NCBI RefSeq assembly: GCF_009659535.1
Contig: NZ_VJZZ01000021.1
Span: 33,191-97,190, forward strand
Reading direction: 5' to 3'
DNA: 64,000 bases
From: Aggregicoccus sp. 17bor-14
Lineage (GTDB): Bacteria; Myxococcota; Myxococcia; Myxococcales; Myxococcaceae
Part shown: positions 16,013 through 24,174 of the stretch, one piece after another
Position numbering within the stretch: position 1 is the stretch's first letter
Layout: each line of letters begins with the position of its first letter
Program-made: the position numbers and the translations under genes
Notes under the pieces: model-generated
Seen by the model: only the letters and a program-made list of their open reading frames with translations
Database searches by the model: none
Told to the model about the DNA's origin: nothing

Positions 16013-16945
16013 ATGGCCAAGAAAAGCACGAACGTTCGGACGGAAATGACCCTCGCCACGCTGCGCCTCACCGCGCGCACGCTGGGGCGGCTCTCGCCGG
16101 CGCTCGCGGCGCGCTGGGCCGAGCGGCTCTTCTTCACCCCGCGCCGCCACGTGGCGGGGGCGCGCGCCCAGGCGGTGCTGCAGCAGGGGCGGCCGCGCAC
16201 GCTGGAGCTCGTGGGCGAGCGGCTGCGGGTGTGGAGCTGGGGCGAGGGGCCGCGGGTGCTGCTCCTGCACGGCTGGAGCGGCAGCGCGGGGCAGCTCACC
16301 GCCTTCGTGGGGCCGCTGGTGGAGGCGGGCTTCAGCTGCGTCGCCTTCGACGCGCCGGCGCACGGCGAGTCCACGGGCACGCGCACGAACCTGCCCGCCT
16401 TCGCGGACGCGGCGCTCGCGGTGGGCAGGGCCACGGGCGGCCCGGTGGCCGTCATCGCCCACTCCATGGGGGCGGCGGCCGTGGCGGCGGCGCTGCGCTC
16501 GGGGCTGCCCGCCACGCGCGCGGTGCTGCTCGCGCCGCCCGCGGACCCGCGCGTCGTGCTGCGCGAGTTCGCGGACTTCCTGCACCTGCCGCACGTCGTG
16601 CTCGAGCGCATGGTGGCGCGCTTCGAGGCGCAGCGCGGCGAGCCGCTCGCGCACTACAGCGTGCCGGACCTCGCCGGAGCCCTCGGCCACGTCGCGGCGC
16701 AGGTGGTGCACGATCGGCAGGACCGCGAGGTGCCCTTCGCGGCCGGCGCGCAGGTCGCCGCCGCCTGGCCCGGCGCCCGCCTCCTCTCCACCGAGGGGCT
16801 CGGCCACAACCGCCTCCTCTACGCGCCGCAGGTGGTGCAGGGGGCGGTGGAGTTCCTGAAGAGGGGCCTCGAGCAGGAGCAGGCGCTGCTGCCCCTCGGC
16901 AGCCCGTCCGTTCCGGGGCCGCGCGCGCTCGCGGCGAACGGCTAG
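16013..16945 (+). CDS. Alpha/beta hydrolase
   Basis: A 310-residue cytoplasmic hydrolase. LLLHGWSGSAG is the oxyanion region, AHSMGAAA carries the nucleophile Ser151, HDRQDREVPF the acidic residue (near 237) and GLGHNRLL the catalytic His265. The first codons (AAG AAA AGC ACG AAC) are unusually AT-rich and contain the palindrome CGAACGTTCG, which may double as a binding site for the TetR protein encoded just upstream. The substrate is unknown. RBS GGAG lies about nine bases before the ATG. Confidence 0.85.
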   Translation: MAKKSTNVRTEMTLATLRLTARTLGRLSPALAARWAERLFFTPRRHVAGARAQAVLQQGRPRTLELVGERLRVWSWGEGPRVLLLHGWSGSAGQLTAFVGPLVEAGFSCVAFDAPAHGESTGTRTNLPAFADAALAVGRATGGPVAVIAHSMGAAAVAAALRSGLPATRAVLLAPPADPRVVLREFADFLHLPHVVLERMVARFEAQRGEPLAHYSVPDLAGALGHVAAQVVHDRQDREVPFAAGAQVAAAWPGARLLSTEGLGHNRLLYAPQVVQGAVEFLKRGLEQEQALLPLGSPSVPGPRALAANG

Positions 16946-16989
16946 GGCCAGACAGCGCACACGGGGCCGCGCTAGGGTGCGCGCCCGCC

Positions 16990-17739
16990 GTGCCCATCAC
17001 CCTCCCAGCCCACCCCGCGGCGGTGCTCCCGCTCCTGCGCTACCGCCGCTGGCTGCCGCCCACGGCGCTGGTGGTGGGCGCGTGCGTGCCGGACCTGCAC
17101 TACGTGCTGCGCATGGGCTCCGAGGTCTCGCACTCGCTGCACGGGCTCTTCCTCTTCTGCCTCCCGGTGGGGCTCGCCACCCTGCTGTGGCTCGAGCTGC
17201 TGGTGCTGCCCGTGCTGCGGCGCACGCTTCCCGAGGTGGGCGGCGTGCAGCCCGCGCGCTTCCTCGCCGGAGACGGGCTGCCGCGGGGCCTGCGCGGCTG
17301 GGCGCTCGTGCTGCTCGCGCTGCTGCTCGGCGCCCTCACGCACCTGCTGTGGGACGGCTTCACCCACGACCTGCAGTGGCCGGCGCGCGCCCTCTACCGC
17401 TTTCACATCGTGAGGGTGGCCGGGCGCAACTACACGCTCGCGCACCTGCTGCAGTACCTCACCAGCCTGCTCGGCTCGCTCGTGGTGCTCGCCGCGATGG
17501 TGCGCGCCTACCCGCGCCTGCCGCCCGCGCCCGGCGCGCCCTGGGGCCGCTTCCTCCCGGTGCTGCTCGCCACCGTGCTCGGCGGGGTGTGGATGCTGGG
17601 GCTGCGCCTGCCGCACGTGCAGCACGTGCACGGCTACCGCGTGCTGGTGTGGCACCTGTTCTGGCCCGCGCTCACCGGCGCGCTCGTGGGGCTCACGCTC
17701 GCGTGCGCGTGGCTGCGGCCGCGCCTCGAGCCTGCGTAG
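16990..17739 (+). CDS. DUF4184 family membrane protein
   Basis: An integral membrane protein of 249 residues. The start PITLPAHPAAVLPLLRYRR, followed by ALVVGACVPDLHYVLRMG and SHSLHGLFLFCLPVG, is the pattern of DUF4184 (PF13803). LGALTHLLWDGFTHD supplies a second His/Asp cluster, so the family may bind a metal at the membrane. Six or seven hydrophobic spans are expected. The function is unknown. The GTG at 16990 was chosen because the conserved N-terminus starts there. Its stop directly abuts the stop of the convergent response regulator. Confidence 0.85.
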   Translation: MPITLPAHPAAVLPLLRYRRWLPPTALVVGACVPDLHYVLRMGSEVSHSLHGLFLFCLPVGLATLLWLELLVLPVLRRTLPEVGGVQPARFLAGDGLPRGLRGWALVLLALLLGALTHLLWDGFTHDLQWPARALYRFHIVRVAGRNYTLAHLLQYLTSLLGSLVVLAAMVRAYPRLPPAPGAPWGRFLPVLLATVLGGVWMLGLRLPHVQHVHGYRVLVWHLFWPALTGALVGLTLACAWLRPRLEPA

Positions 17740-18168
17740 TCAGGGCGCGTGCGCGTCCCACGACTCCTGCGCGGGGCCGGGCGGCGCCTGGCCCGCGTGC
17801 GCCTGCACCAGGTGCAGCAGCTGCTCCAGCTGCACGGGCTTGTACGCGAGCGCGTCCACCTGCAGCGGGGGGCTGTCGTGCAGGTTGCGGCTCGCGGTGA
17901 GCACCACCACGGGGATGCGCGCGAGGCGGGGGTCTGCGGCTTGCGCCTCGCGGAACTGCCAGCCGTCCATCACCGGCATCATCAGGTCCAGCAGGATGAG
18001 CTGGGGCAGGGTAGAGGACGCGCGCAGCAGGGCGAGCGCCGCGGCGCCGTGCTGCGCCGTCTGCACCCGGTAGCCCTCGTCCTCCAGCAGCTCGCACACG
18101 GCCTGGCGCAGGTCCGCGTCGTCGTCCACCACGAGCACCTGCGGGGCGTTGTGCGCGGGCTCGGTCAT
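17740..18168 (-). CDS. Single-domain response regulator (CheY-like)
   Basis: A 142-residue protein that is almost entirely a receiver domain: acidic DDD at 15-17, phosphoacceptor Asp61 in LILLDLMMPVMDG, Thr in VVLTAS and Lys in AYKP. A short Pro/Ala-rich tail replaces any output domain. Its start lies seven bases after the stop of the GAF-PAS kinase gene, so the kinase is the expected phosphodonor. Confidence 0.92.
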   Translation of the reverse strand: MTEPAHNAPQVLVVDDDADLRQAVCELLEDEGYRVQTAQHGAAALALLRASSTLPQLILLDLMMPVMDGWQFREAQAADPRLARIPVVVLTASRNLHDSPPLQVDALAYKPVQLEQLLHLVQAHAGQAPPGPAQESWDAHAP

Positions 18169-18175
18169 GGGTCGC

Positions 18176-19795
18176 TCAGTGCCGGGGCAGCTCCACGGTG
18201 AAGGTGGAGCCCACGTCCGGGCGGCTCTGCACGTGGATGCTGCCCTGCATCGCCTCCACCAGCTGGCGGGTGAGCCACAGCCCGAGGCCGAGGCCTCCGT
18301 AGTTGCGCCCCGAGGCCGCGCGCTCGAAGCGCCCGAAGATGCGCTCCAGCGCCTCTTCGGGGATGCCGATGCCCTCGTCGCGCACCTGCAGCCGCGCCAC
18401 CGCCGGGGTGCCCTCCACGCGCACCTCCACCGGCCGGTCGCGCCCGTAGCGCAGCGCATTGGTCACCAGGTTCGTGAGCACCTGCTCGAGCCGCAGCCGG
18501 TCCCAGTGCCCCACCACGGACACCGGCGCGCTCAGCCGCAGCCGCCCGCCCGACGCCTCCCCCATCCGCTCGACCAGCTCACCCGCGAGCTCGCGCAGGT
18601 CGACTTCTTCCGTCTGCAGCTCCAGCTTGCCGCTGCTCAGCCGAGAGACGTCCAGCAGCCCGCTCACCAGCGCCTCGAGCCGGCCCACCTGACGGTGCAG
18701 GCTCTCGGCCTTCTTGAGCAGGCGCGCGCGGGAGAGCTCCCCGTCCTCGCCGCCAGGCTCGGGGCGCAGCGCGCGCAAGAGGCCGCTCGCCTGCAGCGCG
18801 AGCGTGGAGAGCGGGGTGCGCAGCTCGTGGCTCGCGATGGAGAGGAACTCGTCGCGGGTGCGCACCGCCTCGTGCAGCGCGCGCTCGGTGCGCCGCTGCT
18901 CGGTGATGTCGCGGGTGATGAGCACGGCGCCCGCGAGCCGCCCGTCCACGTGGTGCAGCGGGCTCGCGTGGCCCTCGAGCAGCCGCGCACTGCCGTCCGG
19001 GCGGCGCACCGCCCACTCGCTGTCGCGCACCTGCTCGCCGGCGAGCGCGCGGGCGAGCGGCGCGTCCTGCTGGGGCAGCGGCTCGCCGTTGGGCTGGGTG
19101 AAGCCCAGCACCAGCGGCCAGCGCGAGTTGAAGAGCGCGTCGCGCGAGACGCCGTGCTGGCGCTCGGCCTCGGTGTTGAAGAGCTTCAGCACGCCGCGCG
19201 CGTCCGTCACCACCAGGCCGTCGCTGCACTGCGCGACCAGCAGCCGCAGCAGCTCCTCCTGCAGTTGCTCGACGTCCACGTGGCCCAGCTCGCGCTTCGC
19301 GAGCGCCGCGGCGCCGCGGCGCAGCTCCAGCTGTCCGGACACCTGGCGCGCCAGCGCGCGCAGCGCCTCCAGCTGGCCCGCGTCCAGCACGCGCGGCTCG
19401 CGGTCCAGCACGCACAGGGTGCCCACCACCGCGCCCTCGCGGCTGCGCAGGGGGAAGCCCGCGTAGAAGCGCACGAAGGGGACGTGCCTGACGTAGCGGT
19501 TGTGCTTGTAGACGGGGTCGCGCTGGGCGTCCGGGACGATGAACTCGCGGCCGCGCGCGAGCACCTGCGCGCAGAAGGAGTCCTCGCGCTCCACGCTGCG
19601 CAGCTCCACGCCCACCACGCCCTTGAACCACTCGCGGTCCGCCTCCACGAGCGACACGATGGCGATGGGCACCTCGCACAGCTCGGCCGCGAGCGCCGCC
19701 GCGTCGTCGAACTCCTTCTCCGGGCTGTAGTCCAGCCGCGCGAAGCTGCGCAGCACCTGCAGGCGCTCCTGCTCGTTCTCGGGGACCGGGAACAT
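18176..19795 (-). CDS. GAF-PAS sensor histidine kinase
   Basis: A soluble kinase of 539 residues. A GAF domain (about 10-165) contains [16 protein letters not shown] and FYAGFPLRS, a pattern seen in GAF domains of bacteriophytochrome-like and oxidant sensors. A PAS domain follows at about 190-305 ([18 protein letters not shown]). The phosphoacceptor helix has [11 protein letters not shown] (His323). The ATPase shows [24 protein letters not shown] and GGLGLGLWL. The ATG at 19795 has GGAGGG six bases upstream and decides the start. It forms an operon with the response regulator just downstream. Confidence 0.93.
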   Translation of the reverse strand: MFPVPENEQERLQVLRSFARLDYSPEKEFDDAAALAAELCEVPIAIVSLVEADREWFKGVVGVELRSVEREDSFCAQVLARGREFIVPDAQRDPVYKHNRYVRHVPFVRFYAGFPLRSREGAVVGTLCVLDREPRVLDAGQLEALRALARQVSGQLELRRGAAALAKRELGHVDVEQLQEELLRLLVAQCSDGLVVTDARGVLKLFNTEAERQHGVSRDALFNSRWPLVLGFTQPNGEPLPQQDAPLARALAGEQVRDSEWAVRRPDGSARLLEGHASPLHHVDGRLAGAVLITRDITEQRRTERALHEAVRTRDEFLSIASHELRTPLSTLALQASGLLRALRPEPGGEDGELSRARLLKKAESLHRQVGRLEALVSGLLDVSRLSSGKLELQTEEVDLRELAGELVERMGEASGGRLRLSAPVSVVGHWDRLRLEQVLTNLVTNALRYGRDRPVEVRVEGTPAVARLQVRDEGIGIPEEALERIFGRFERAASGRNYGGLGLGLWLTRQLVEAMQGSIHVQSRPDVGSTFTVELPRH

Positions 19796-19986
19796 GGCGA
19801 ACCCTCCGCGACCCTCCACTCTCTGGCGCCAGCTTCTCCCTCCCAAGATGGGGACGGCGCCATCCGACTGGAGGAGGCAGGCGGGCGCGTCCCGCATGGG
19901 CGGCTCCCCGCCGAGTGGGCGTGCCGGCCGCCCGCTGCCCCGCTAAGGTGGGCCGCGCCCCCGCTGCCCCTCGAGGTCCGCCCCGC

Positions 19987-21327
19987 ATGAACCGCGCCCT
20001 GCTCCTCTCCGTCCTCCTGCTCGGCTGCGCGGGGGGGAAGTCCTCCACGCGGCCCCCGCCCGTCGCCGAAGGGACGGCCGCCGGCAGCTGGACCGCCCCC
20101 TTCAGCGAGCAGCTCGCGCTGCGCGAGGGCTGGCTGCAGCAGCGGCACGCGGGGCTGCTCGCGCAGATGCGCCGGCACGGGGTGGGGATGTGGATCGTCC
20201 TCAACGAGGAGTTCCACGACGACCCGCTCACGCAGTACGTCGCCCCGCCGCGCCCCTACGCGGGCAACCGGGACGTGTTCGTGTTCGTGGACGGCGGCGA
20301 GCGCGGGCTGCAGAAGGTGGCGCTGGTGGACTACGCGGAAGGCGGCCTCGAGCGCTTCTTCCGGCTCGAGCCGAGCAAGCCCGAGACGCTCGCGGCGCTC
20401 GACCGCGAGTTCCACCCGGCGCACATCGCGCTGTCCATCGACAGCACGCGCGGGGTCGCGCGCAGCCTCACCCGCTCGAGCTACGAGTGGCTGGTGAAGG
20501 CGCTGGGCCCTGAGGCGGAGAAGCGCTTTGTGCCGGCCGAGCCGCTCATCGAGGAGTACCTGGACACGCGCCTCCCCGAGGAGCTGCCGCACTACACGCG
20601 CATGGTGCAGCTCACCGAGGCGCTGGTGAAGGAGGCGCTCTCGTCCACGGGCATCCAGCCGGGCAAGACCACGGTGGGGCAGCTGCGCCGCCGCCTCTAC
20701 GACGGCCTCAGCGCCCACGGCGTCACCACCTGGTTCCAGCCGGACGTGCGCGTGCAGCGCCAGGGCGAGACCGGGAACATGGCGCGCGGCTTCCTCGAGC
20801 CCGCCGAGGAGAGCGTGGTCATCCAGCGCGGGGACCTCGTGCACGTGGACTTCGGCATCACGTACCTCGGCCTCAACACCGACTGGCAGAAGATGGCCTA
20901 CGTGCTGAAGGAGGGCGAGACGGACGCGCCGGAGGGGATGAAGCGCGCGCTCGCCAACACCAACGCCCTGCAGGACGCGCTGATGCTGCGCGCGAGCCGC
21001 CCGGGGCGCTCGAGCGCGGACGTGTACGACGCCACCATGGCGGAGATGAAGGCCAGGGGCATCGACGCGCAGGTGTACAGCCACCCCATCGGCGCGCAGG
21101 GCCACGGGCTCGGCGCGGCCATCGACTTCCGCTCCGCGAGCCGCAAGAGCCCCCCGAAGCCGCTGCGGCTCGGCTCCTACATCGCCATCGAGCTCGCCAC
21201 GCGCACCGCCGTGCCGGAGTGGGGCGGGCAGGTGGTGCACATGATGGAGGAGGACCCCGCCCACCTCACCCCCGAGGGCTGGCGCTTCTTCGTGCCGCGC
21301 CAGGAGGCGCTGTACCTCGTTCGTTAG
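19987..21327 (+). CDS. M24 family metallopeptidase lipoprotein (Xaa-Pro dipeptidase-like)
   Basis: A 446-residue protein with a lipoprotein signal ([13 protein letters not shown], Cys14), so it acts outside the cytoplasm. The C-terminal half is a pita-bread fold: [18 protein letters not shown] supplies the two metal-binding Asp residues, [16 protein letters not shown] the His, and IAIELAT and the later VHMMEEDP the Glu ligands. Members cleave N-terminal residues, often before proline, using two metal ions. The N-terminal domain ([16 protein letters not shown]) resembles creatinase/prolidase N-domains. It is monocistronic. The cobalamin riboswitch follows. Confidence 0.88.
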   Translation: MNRALLLSVLLLGCAGGKSSTRPPPVAEGTAAGSWTAPFSEQLALREGWLQQRHAGLLAQMRRHGVGMWIVLNEEFHDDPLTQYVAPPRPYAGNRDVFVFVDGGERGLQKVALVDYAEGGLERFFRLEPSKPETLAALDREFHPAHIALSIDSTRGVARSLTRSSYEWLVKALGPEAEKRFVPAEPLIEEYLDTRLPEELPHYTRMVQLTEALVKEALSSTGIQPGKTTVGQLRRRLYDGLSAHGVTTWFQPDVRVQRQGETGNMARGFLEPAEESVVIQRGDLVHVDFGITYLGLNTDWQKMAYVLKEGETDAPEGMKRALANTNALQDALMLRASRPGRSSADVYDATMAEMKARGIDAQVYSHPIGAQGHGLGAAIDFRSASRKSPPKPLRLGSYIAIELATRTAVPEWGGQVVHMMEEDPAHLTPEGWRFFVPRQEALYLVR

Positions 21328-21380
21328 CGCGCCCGCGCGTTTGACACGCGCCCGCCGAAGCCATATTCCCCCGCTCGCTC

Positions 21381-21574
21381 GTCGGTGCTCCTCGCGCAGT
21401 GTGGCGGTGGGCTCCAAGGGAAGCCGGTGAGAGTCCGGCACTGCCCCGCAGCGGTGAGCAGGAACGAACGCCGTCATCTGAAGCACTGGTCCGCAGCTGG
21501 ACTGGGAAGCGACGGCCAGTAGGTGGGAGCGCCCCGTGCGTCTCCCGCGCCTGTGAGTCCGAAAACCTGCCGAC
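21381..21574 (+). promoter_or_regulatory. Cobalamin (B12) riboswitch
   Basis: The leader has the conserved core of the cobalamin riboswitch: GGGAAGCCGGTGAGAGTCCG at 21418-21437, then GGCACTGCCCCGCAGCGGTG, and the B12-box region AGTCCGAAAACCTGCC at 21556-21571. The closing helix pairs GTCGG (21381-21385) with CCGAC (21570-21574). It should bind adenosylcobalamin and shut off the downstream operon. A further 180 bases separate it from the first gene. Confidence 0.93.
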
Positions 21575-21720
21575 GGCCCGGTGGGCGTGCGCCTCGCGCA
21601 CGCCTCCCGGACATACCGAGACCTCCGAGGGGAGGTGGCGGACGGCGCACAGGTCAGGTCTGCCTCCAACAGCCCCTCTCCCCCGCGCCTCCCCCCACGC
21701 TCCCCCTCGCGTCTGCACAT

Positions 21721-21738
21721 CCGGCCCTCGGGGGCCGG
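21721..21738 (+). promoter_or_regulatory. GC hairpin just before the ribosome binding site of the B12-controlled operon
   Basis: CCGGCCC (21721-21727) pairs with GGGCCGG (21732-21738) around TCGG, just before the AAGGGATGGGG that precedes the ATG at 21755. It may belong to the expression platform of the riboswitch. The rest of 21575-21754 shows no gene. Confidence 0.4.
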
Positions 21739-21754
21739 CAAAGGGATGGGGACC

Positions 21755-22843
21755 ATGAAGGCGACGAAGACGATGCTCCTGGGCGCGGCGCTGCTGGCGC
21801 TCGCGAGTGGCTGCGGTGACGACGCGGCGAAGCAGCAGTTCACCGTGTACGGCCTGAAGGACGACGGCCGCAGCGTGTACAGCCTGGGCACCTGGCCCGA
21901 CCTCAGCGCGGGAACCACGCCGCTGTTCGACGTGTTCGCGCCCGAGGACCGGCAGCTGGACCCGGACAAGTTCCAGATCTTCACCGGCGGCTACCTCGCG
22001 AATGATGGCAAGCGGCTGCTGAGCGGCTACACCAAGCCGGACGTCACCGGGAAGGTGGCGGTGCACACGCTCGAGGGCAGCAGCACCCAGTACGTCTCCA
22101 TCCCCGGCAACTTCACCGCGGTGGGCAACGACGGCACCTTCTACGTGAGCGGCCTGCAGGGCGCCTCGTTCAGCTCGGGCTCCGCGGTGTATGCGCTGCG
22201 CGATCAGACGCCGCAGCTCGTGATGGTGGGCAGCCAGGACTCGGCGAGCGGCCCGCTCGCCATCGCCACCAACGGCGCGGCGGTGTTCGGCTACGCGGAC
22301 GCGAGTGCGAACTACGAGAACGTGCTGCCTCTCGTGGCTCCCAGCCTCTACGGTCCGGACAAGGCGGCGGTGACGAGCTTCAGCGGTCCCCTTGGGCTCA
22401 GCGGCGTCTTCGACATCGCGGGCTTCCGCGACGGAATCGCGGCGCTTCAGGGATCGCAGGACCCCCAGACCTTCAAGCGCCACTATGACGGCGTCGTGCG
22501 CGTGCCGCTGAAGGTGGAGGGGGATCTCGTCAAGACGTCGGGCCTGACTGCGCTGGTGCTGCGCTTCGCGGACCAGTGCAGCCGCGTGTCGCTCGAGGGC
22601 AGCATGGGTGACGACCTGCTCGTGCGCATCTCGGATCCGCAGGGCAAGGACGCGCACCTGGTGCGCATCGCGATCAAGAAGGACGCGAAGAACCCCACCC
22701 GCAGCGCCGCCACCGACTGCGCCACGGCCCAGCGCGACCCGGTGCTCGGCACGCTCGAGCTGCAGACCGGCTTCGTCGTGGAGAGCTCCGCCGCGCTGCC
22801 CGAGGGCGTGGGCGCCGTCACGGCCGTCCCGGTTGCGCAGTGA
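21755..22843 (+). CDS. B12-riboswitch-controlled lipoprotein, possibly beta-propeller-like
   Basis: A 362-residue lipoprotein: the signal MLLGAALLALASGC places Cys at 17, then GDDAAKQQ. The mature part is rich in Gly, Asp, Val and aromatic residues with repeated strand-turn units (TVYGLKDDGRSVYSLGTW, LLSGYTKPDVTGKVAVHTL, GTFYVSGLQG, SAVYALRDQTPQLVMVG), suggesting a beta-propeller. In Bacteroides a propeller lipoprotein (BtuG) captures B12 at the surface; a similar role here is inferred only from the riboswitch and the fold guess. The ATG at 21755 is preferred over 21746 because only it has a well-spaced ribosome binding site. Its stop overlaps the next start (GTGA). Confidence 0.8.
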   Translation: MKATKTMLLGAALLALASGCGDDAAKQQFTVYGLKDDGRSVYSLGTWPDLSAGTTPLFDVFAPEDRQLDPDKFQIFTGGYLANDGKRLLSGYTKPDVTGKVAVHTLEGSSTQYVSIPGNFTAVGNDGTFYVSGLQGASFSSGSAVYALRDQTPQLVMVGSQDSASGPLAIATNGAAVFGYADASANYENVLPLVAPSLYGPDKAAVTSFSGPLGLSGVFDIAGFRDGIAALQGSQDPQTFKRHYDGVVRVPLKVEGDLVKTSGLTALVLRFADQCSRVSLEGSMGDDLLVRISDPQGKDAHLVRIAIKKDAKNPTRSAATDCATAQRDPVLGTLELQTGFVVESSAALPEGVGAVTAVPVAQ

Positions 22844-23595
22844 GCACCTCCTTCGCAAAGACGCTGCTGCTGCCACTCACGCTGGCCCTCGCGCTCGCAG
22901 CGGGCTGTGGCGGCAGTGACGGCGGCGGGGAGCCCCAGGACGACGCGGGCACGCCGCCGCCCGAGGAGAACCTCAACCCCTGTCTCGGGCCGGCGTCCGT
23001 GACGCACGCGGCGGACCCCTTCGCGGACCGCATCGTGAGCTTCACGCCGGGCGCCGGTGCGGGCTTCGGACAGGACCTGTGCCCCAGCGTGGTGCTGGGC
23101 TCACCCGAGGGCACGGGCACGGCGAATGGCTCGCTGCACGTGCTCTCGCTGGGCAACGGCGGCAGCATCGTGCTCGAGTTCACGGACACCGTGGCGGTGA
23201 ACGGCCCCGGCGTCGACTTCATCGTCTTCGAGAACGCCTTCGCGCGCGCAGGTGGCGGCACCTTTGCCGAGCCGGGCCGCGTCGCGGTGAGCGAGGACGG
23301 TGTCACCTGGAGCGAGCGCAGCTGTGCGGTGAGCGACGAGGCCGGGGGCTACCCGGGCTGCGCCGGGGTGAAGCCGGTGTTCGCCTCCAGCACCAACGGG
23401 GTGAGCGCCACCGACCCGGACGCGGCCGGCGGCGATGCGTTCGACCTGGACGACTTCCCCAGCCCGCCCGCGCGCGTGCGCTTCGTGCGCATCACGGACA
23501 GCGGCGTGAACAGCTACCTCGCTCCCTCTGGCGGCTTCGACCTCGACGCCGTGGCGGTGGTGAACGGCGCGCCACTCACGGGGCCTGCACCGTGA
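22840..23595 (+). CDS. B12-riboswitch operon surface protein
   Basis: A 251-residue exported protein with signal LPLTLALALAAGCGG (lipobox Cys24) and a Gly/Asp/Pro-rich linker. The mature region is a beta-rich domain with the marks FTPGAGAGFGQDLCP, NGSLHVLSLGNGGSIVLEF, DFIVFENAFARAGG, WSERSCAVSD, RVRFVRITDSGVNSY and GGFDLDAVAVVNG. It resembles surface proteins annotated near B12 receptor genes in other phyla (from memory, not checked) and a discoidin-like sandwich. The GTG start overlaps the preceding stop by four bases and the next gene's GTG overlaps its own stop, so the three genes are translationally coupled. Confidence 0.8.
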   Translation: MSTSFAKTLLLPLTLALALAAGCGGSDGGGEPQDDAGTPPPEENLNPCLGPASVTHAADPFADRIVSFTPGAGAGFGQDLCPSVVLGSPEGTGTANGSLHVLSLGNGGSIVLEFTDTVAVNGPGVDFIVFENAFARAGGGTFAEPGRVAVSEDGVTWSERSCAVSDEAGGYPGCAGVKPVFASSTNGVSATDPDAAGGDAFDLDDFPSPPARVRFVRITDSGVNSYLAPSGGFDLDAVAVVNGAPLTGPAP

Positions 23596-24113
23596 GCGAG
23601 GTGTCGAAGCCGTCCCCTCTCCCGCTGGGAGAGGGTCGGGGTGAGGGATGTGAGACGCTCACCCGCCGCGCCGCCCTTTGCACCCTGGTGGGCGGCGGCT
23701 GCGCGCTCGTGCTCGCGTGCGGAAGCGGAGACGACGCACCCTCCGAGCCGCTCGCCGCCTGCGTCCCCGGGCCCCGCGACGGGCGCTCGGGCTGGGTGGA
23801 GCTGAAGCTCTCGGACTACCCCGCGCTGCAGCAGGTGGGCGGCAGCGCGGCGGTGGAGAAGCCCGAGGCCTTCCTCAATGCCGTCGTCTTCCACAGCAGC
23901 GAGGGCTGCTACGGCGCGGTGTGGAGCGTGTGCACCCACGGCGCGTGCACGGTGGAGTACAAGCCGGACGCGCACCGCCTCGAGTGCCCGTGCCACGGCA
24001 GCCGCTTCAGCGAGGAGGGGCAGCTGCTGCGCGGGCCTGCGCAGCGAGGGCTCTTCGCGTACGACGTGGCGCGCGAGGGGGACTCGCTGTTCCTGCGGCG
24101 GCGCACGGGCTGA
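23592..24113 (+). CDS. Rieske [2Fe-2S] domain protein with Tat-like signal
   Basis: A 173-residue exported iron-sulfur protein. The cluster ligands are complete: Cys114 and His116 in VCTHGACT, and Cys132 and His135 in CPCHGSRF, with the usual spacing of 15 between the pairs. A twin-arginine-like signal LTRRAALCTLVGGGCALVLACGSG precedes it and ends in a possible lipobox. The first 20 residues before that signal (PSPLPLGEGRGEG) are the translation of a REP-like repeat, and no good start lies after it, so the repeat is part of the gene. The role is unknown; as third gene of a B12-controlled operon it might carry electrons for corrinoid reduction or lower-ligand chemistry outside the cytoplasm. 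Confidence 0.85.
   Translation: MSEVSKPSPLPLGEGRGEGCETLTRRAALCTLVGGGCALVLACGSGDDAPSEPLAACVPGPRDGRSGWVELKLSDYPALQQVGGSAAVEKPEAFLNAVVFHSSEGCYGAVWSVCTHGACTVEYKPDAHRLECPCHGSRFSEEGQLLRGPAQRGLFAYDVAREGDSLFLRRRTG
23612..23648 (+). repeat. REP-like palindromic repeat, forward copy inside the Rieske gene
   Basis: GTCCCCTCTCCCGCTGGGAG followed by AGGGTCGGGGTGAGGGA is near-identical to the consensus, with C to G at one loop base. It is in frame and is the only copy in the window that lies within a coding sequence. Confidence 0.88.
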
Positions 24114-24124
24114 CGAGGGACATC

Positions 24125-24140
24125 CAGAGGGAGAGGGGAC
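24125..24140 (-). repeat. REP-like repeat, reverse half copy
   Basis: CAGAGGGAGAGGGGAC matches one arm of the repeat. The flank GGCTTCGCCCGCG is shared with the flanks of other copies. It lies between the convergent Rieske and modC genes. Confidence 0.65.
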
Positions 24141-24174
24141 GGCTTCGCCCGCGTTCTCCTCTTCTTCTCTTCGT

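Noticed and set aside
23612..23648. Reading the repeat as the end of an upstream intergenic region, with the Rieske gene starting after it
   Set aside because: No ATG, GTG or TTG is in frame between the repeat and the twin-arginine signal, and the GTG at 23592 overlaps the preceding stop in the same way as the other gene pair of the operon.
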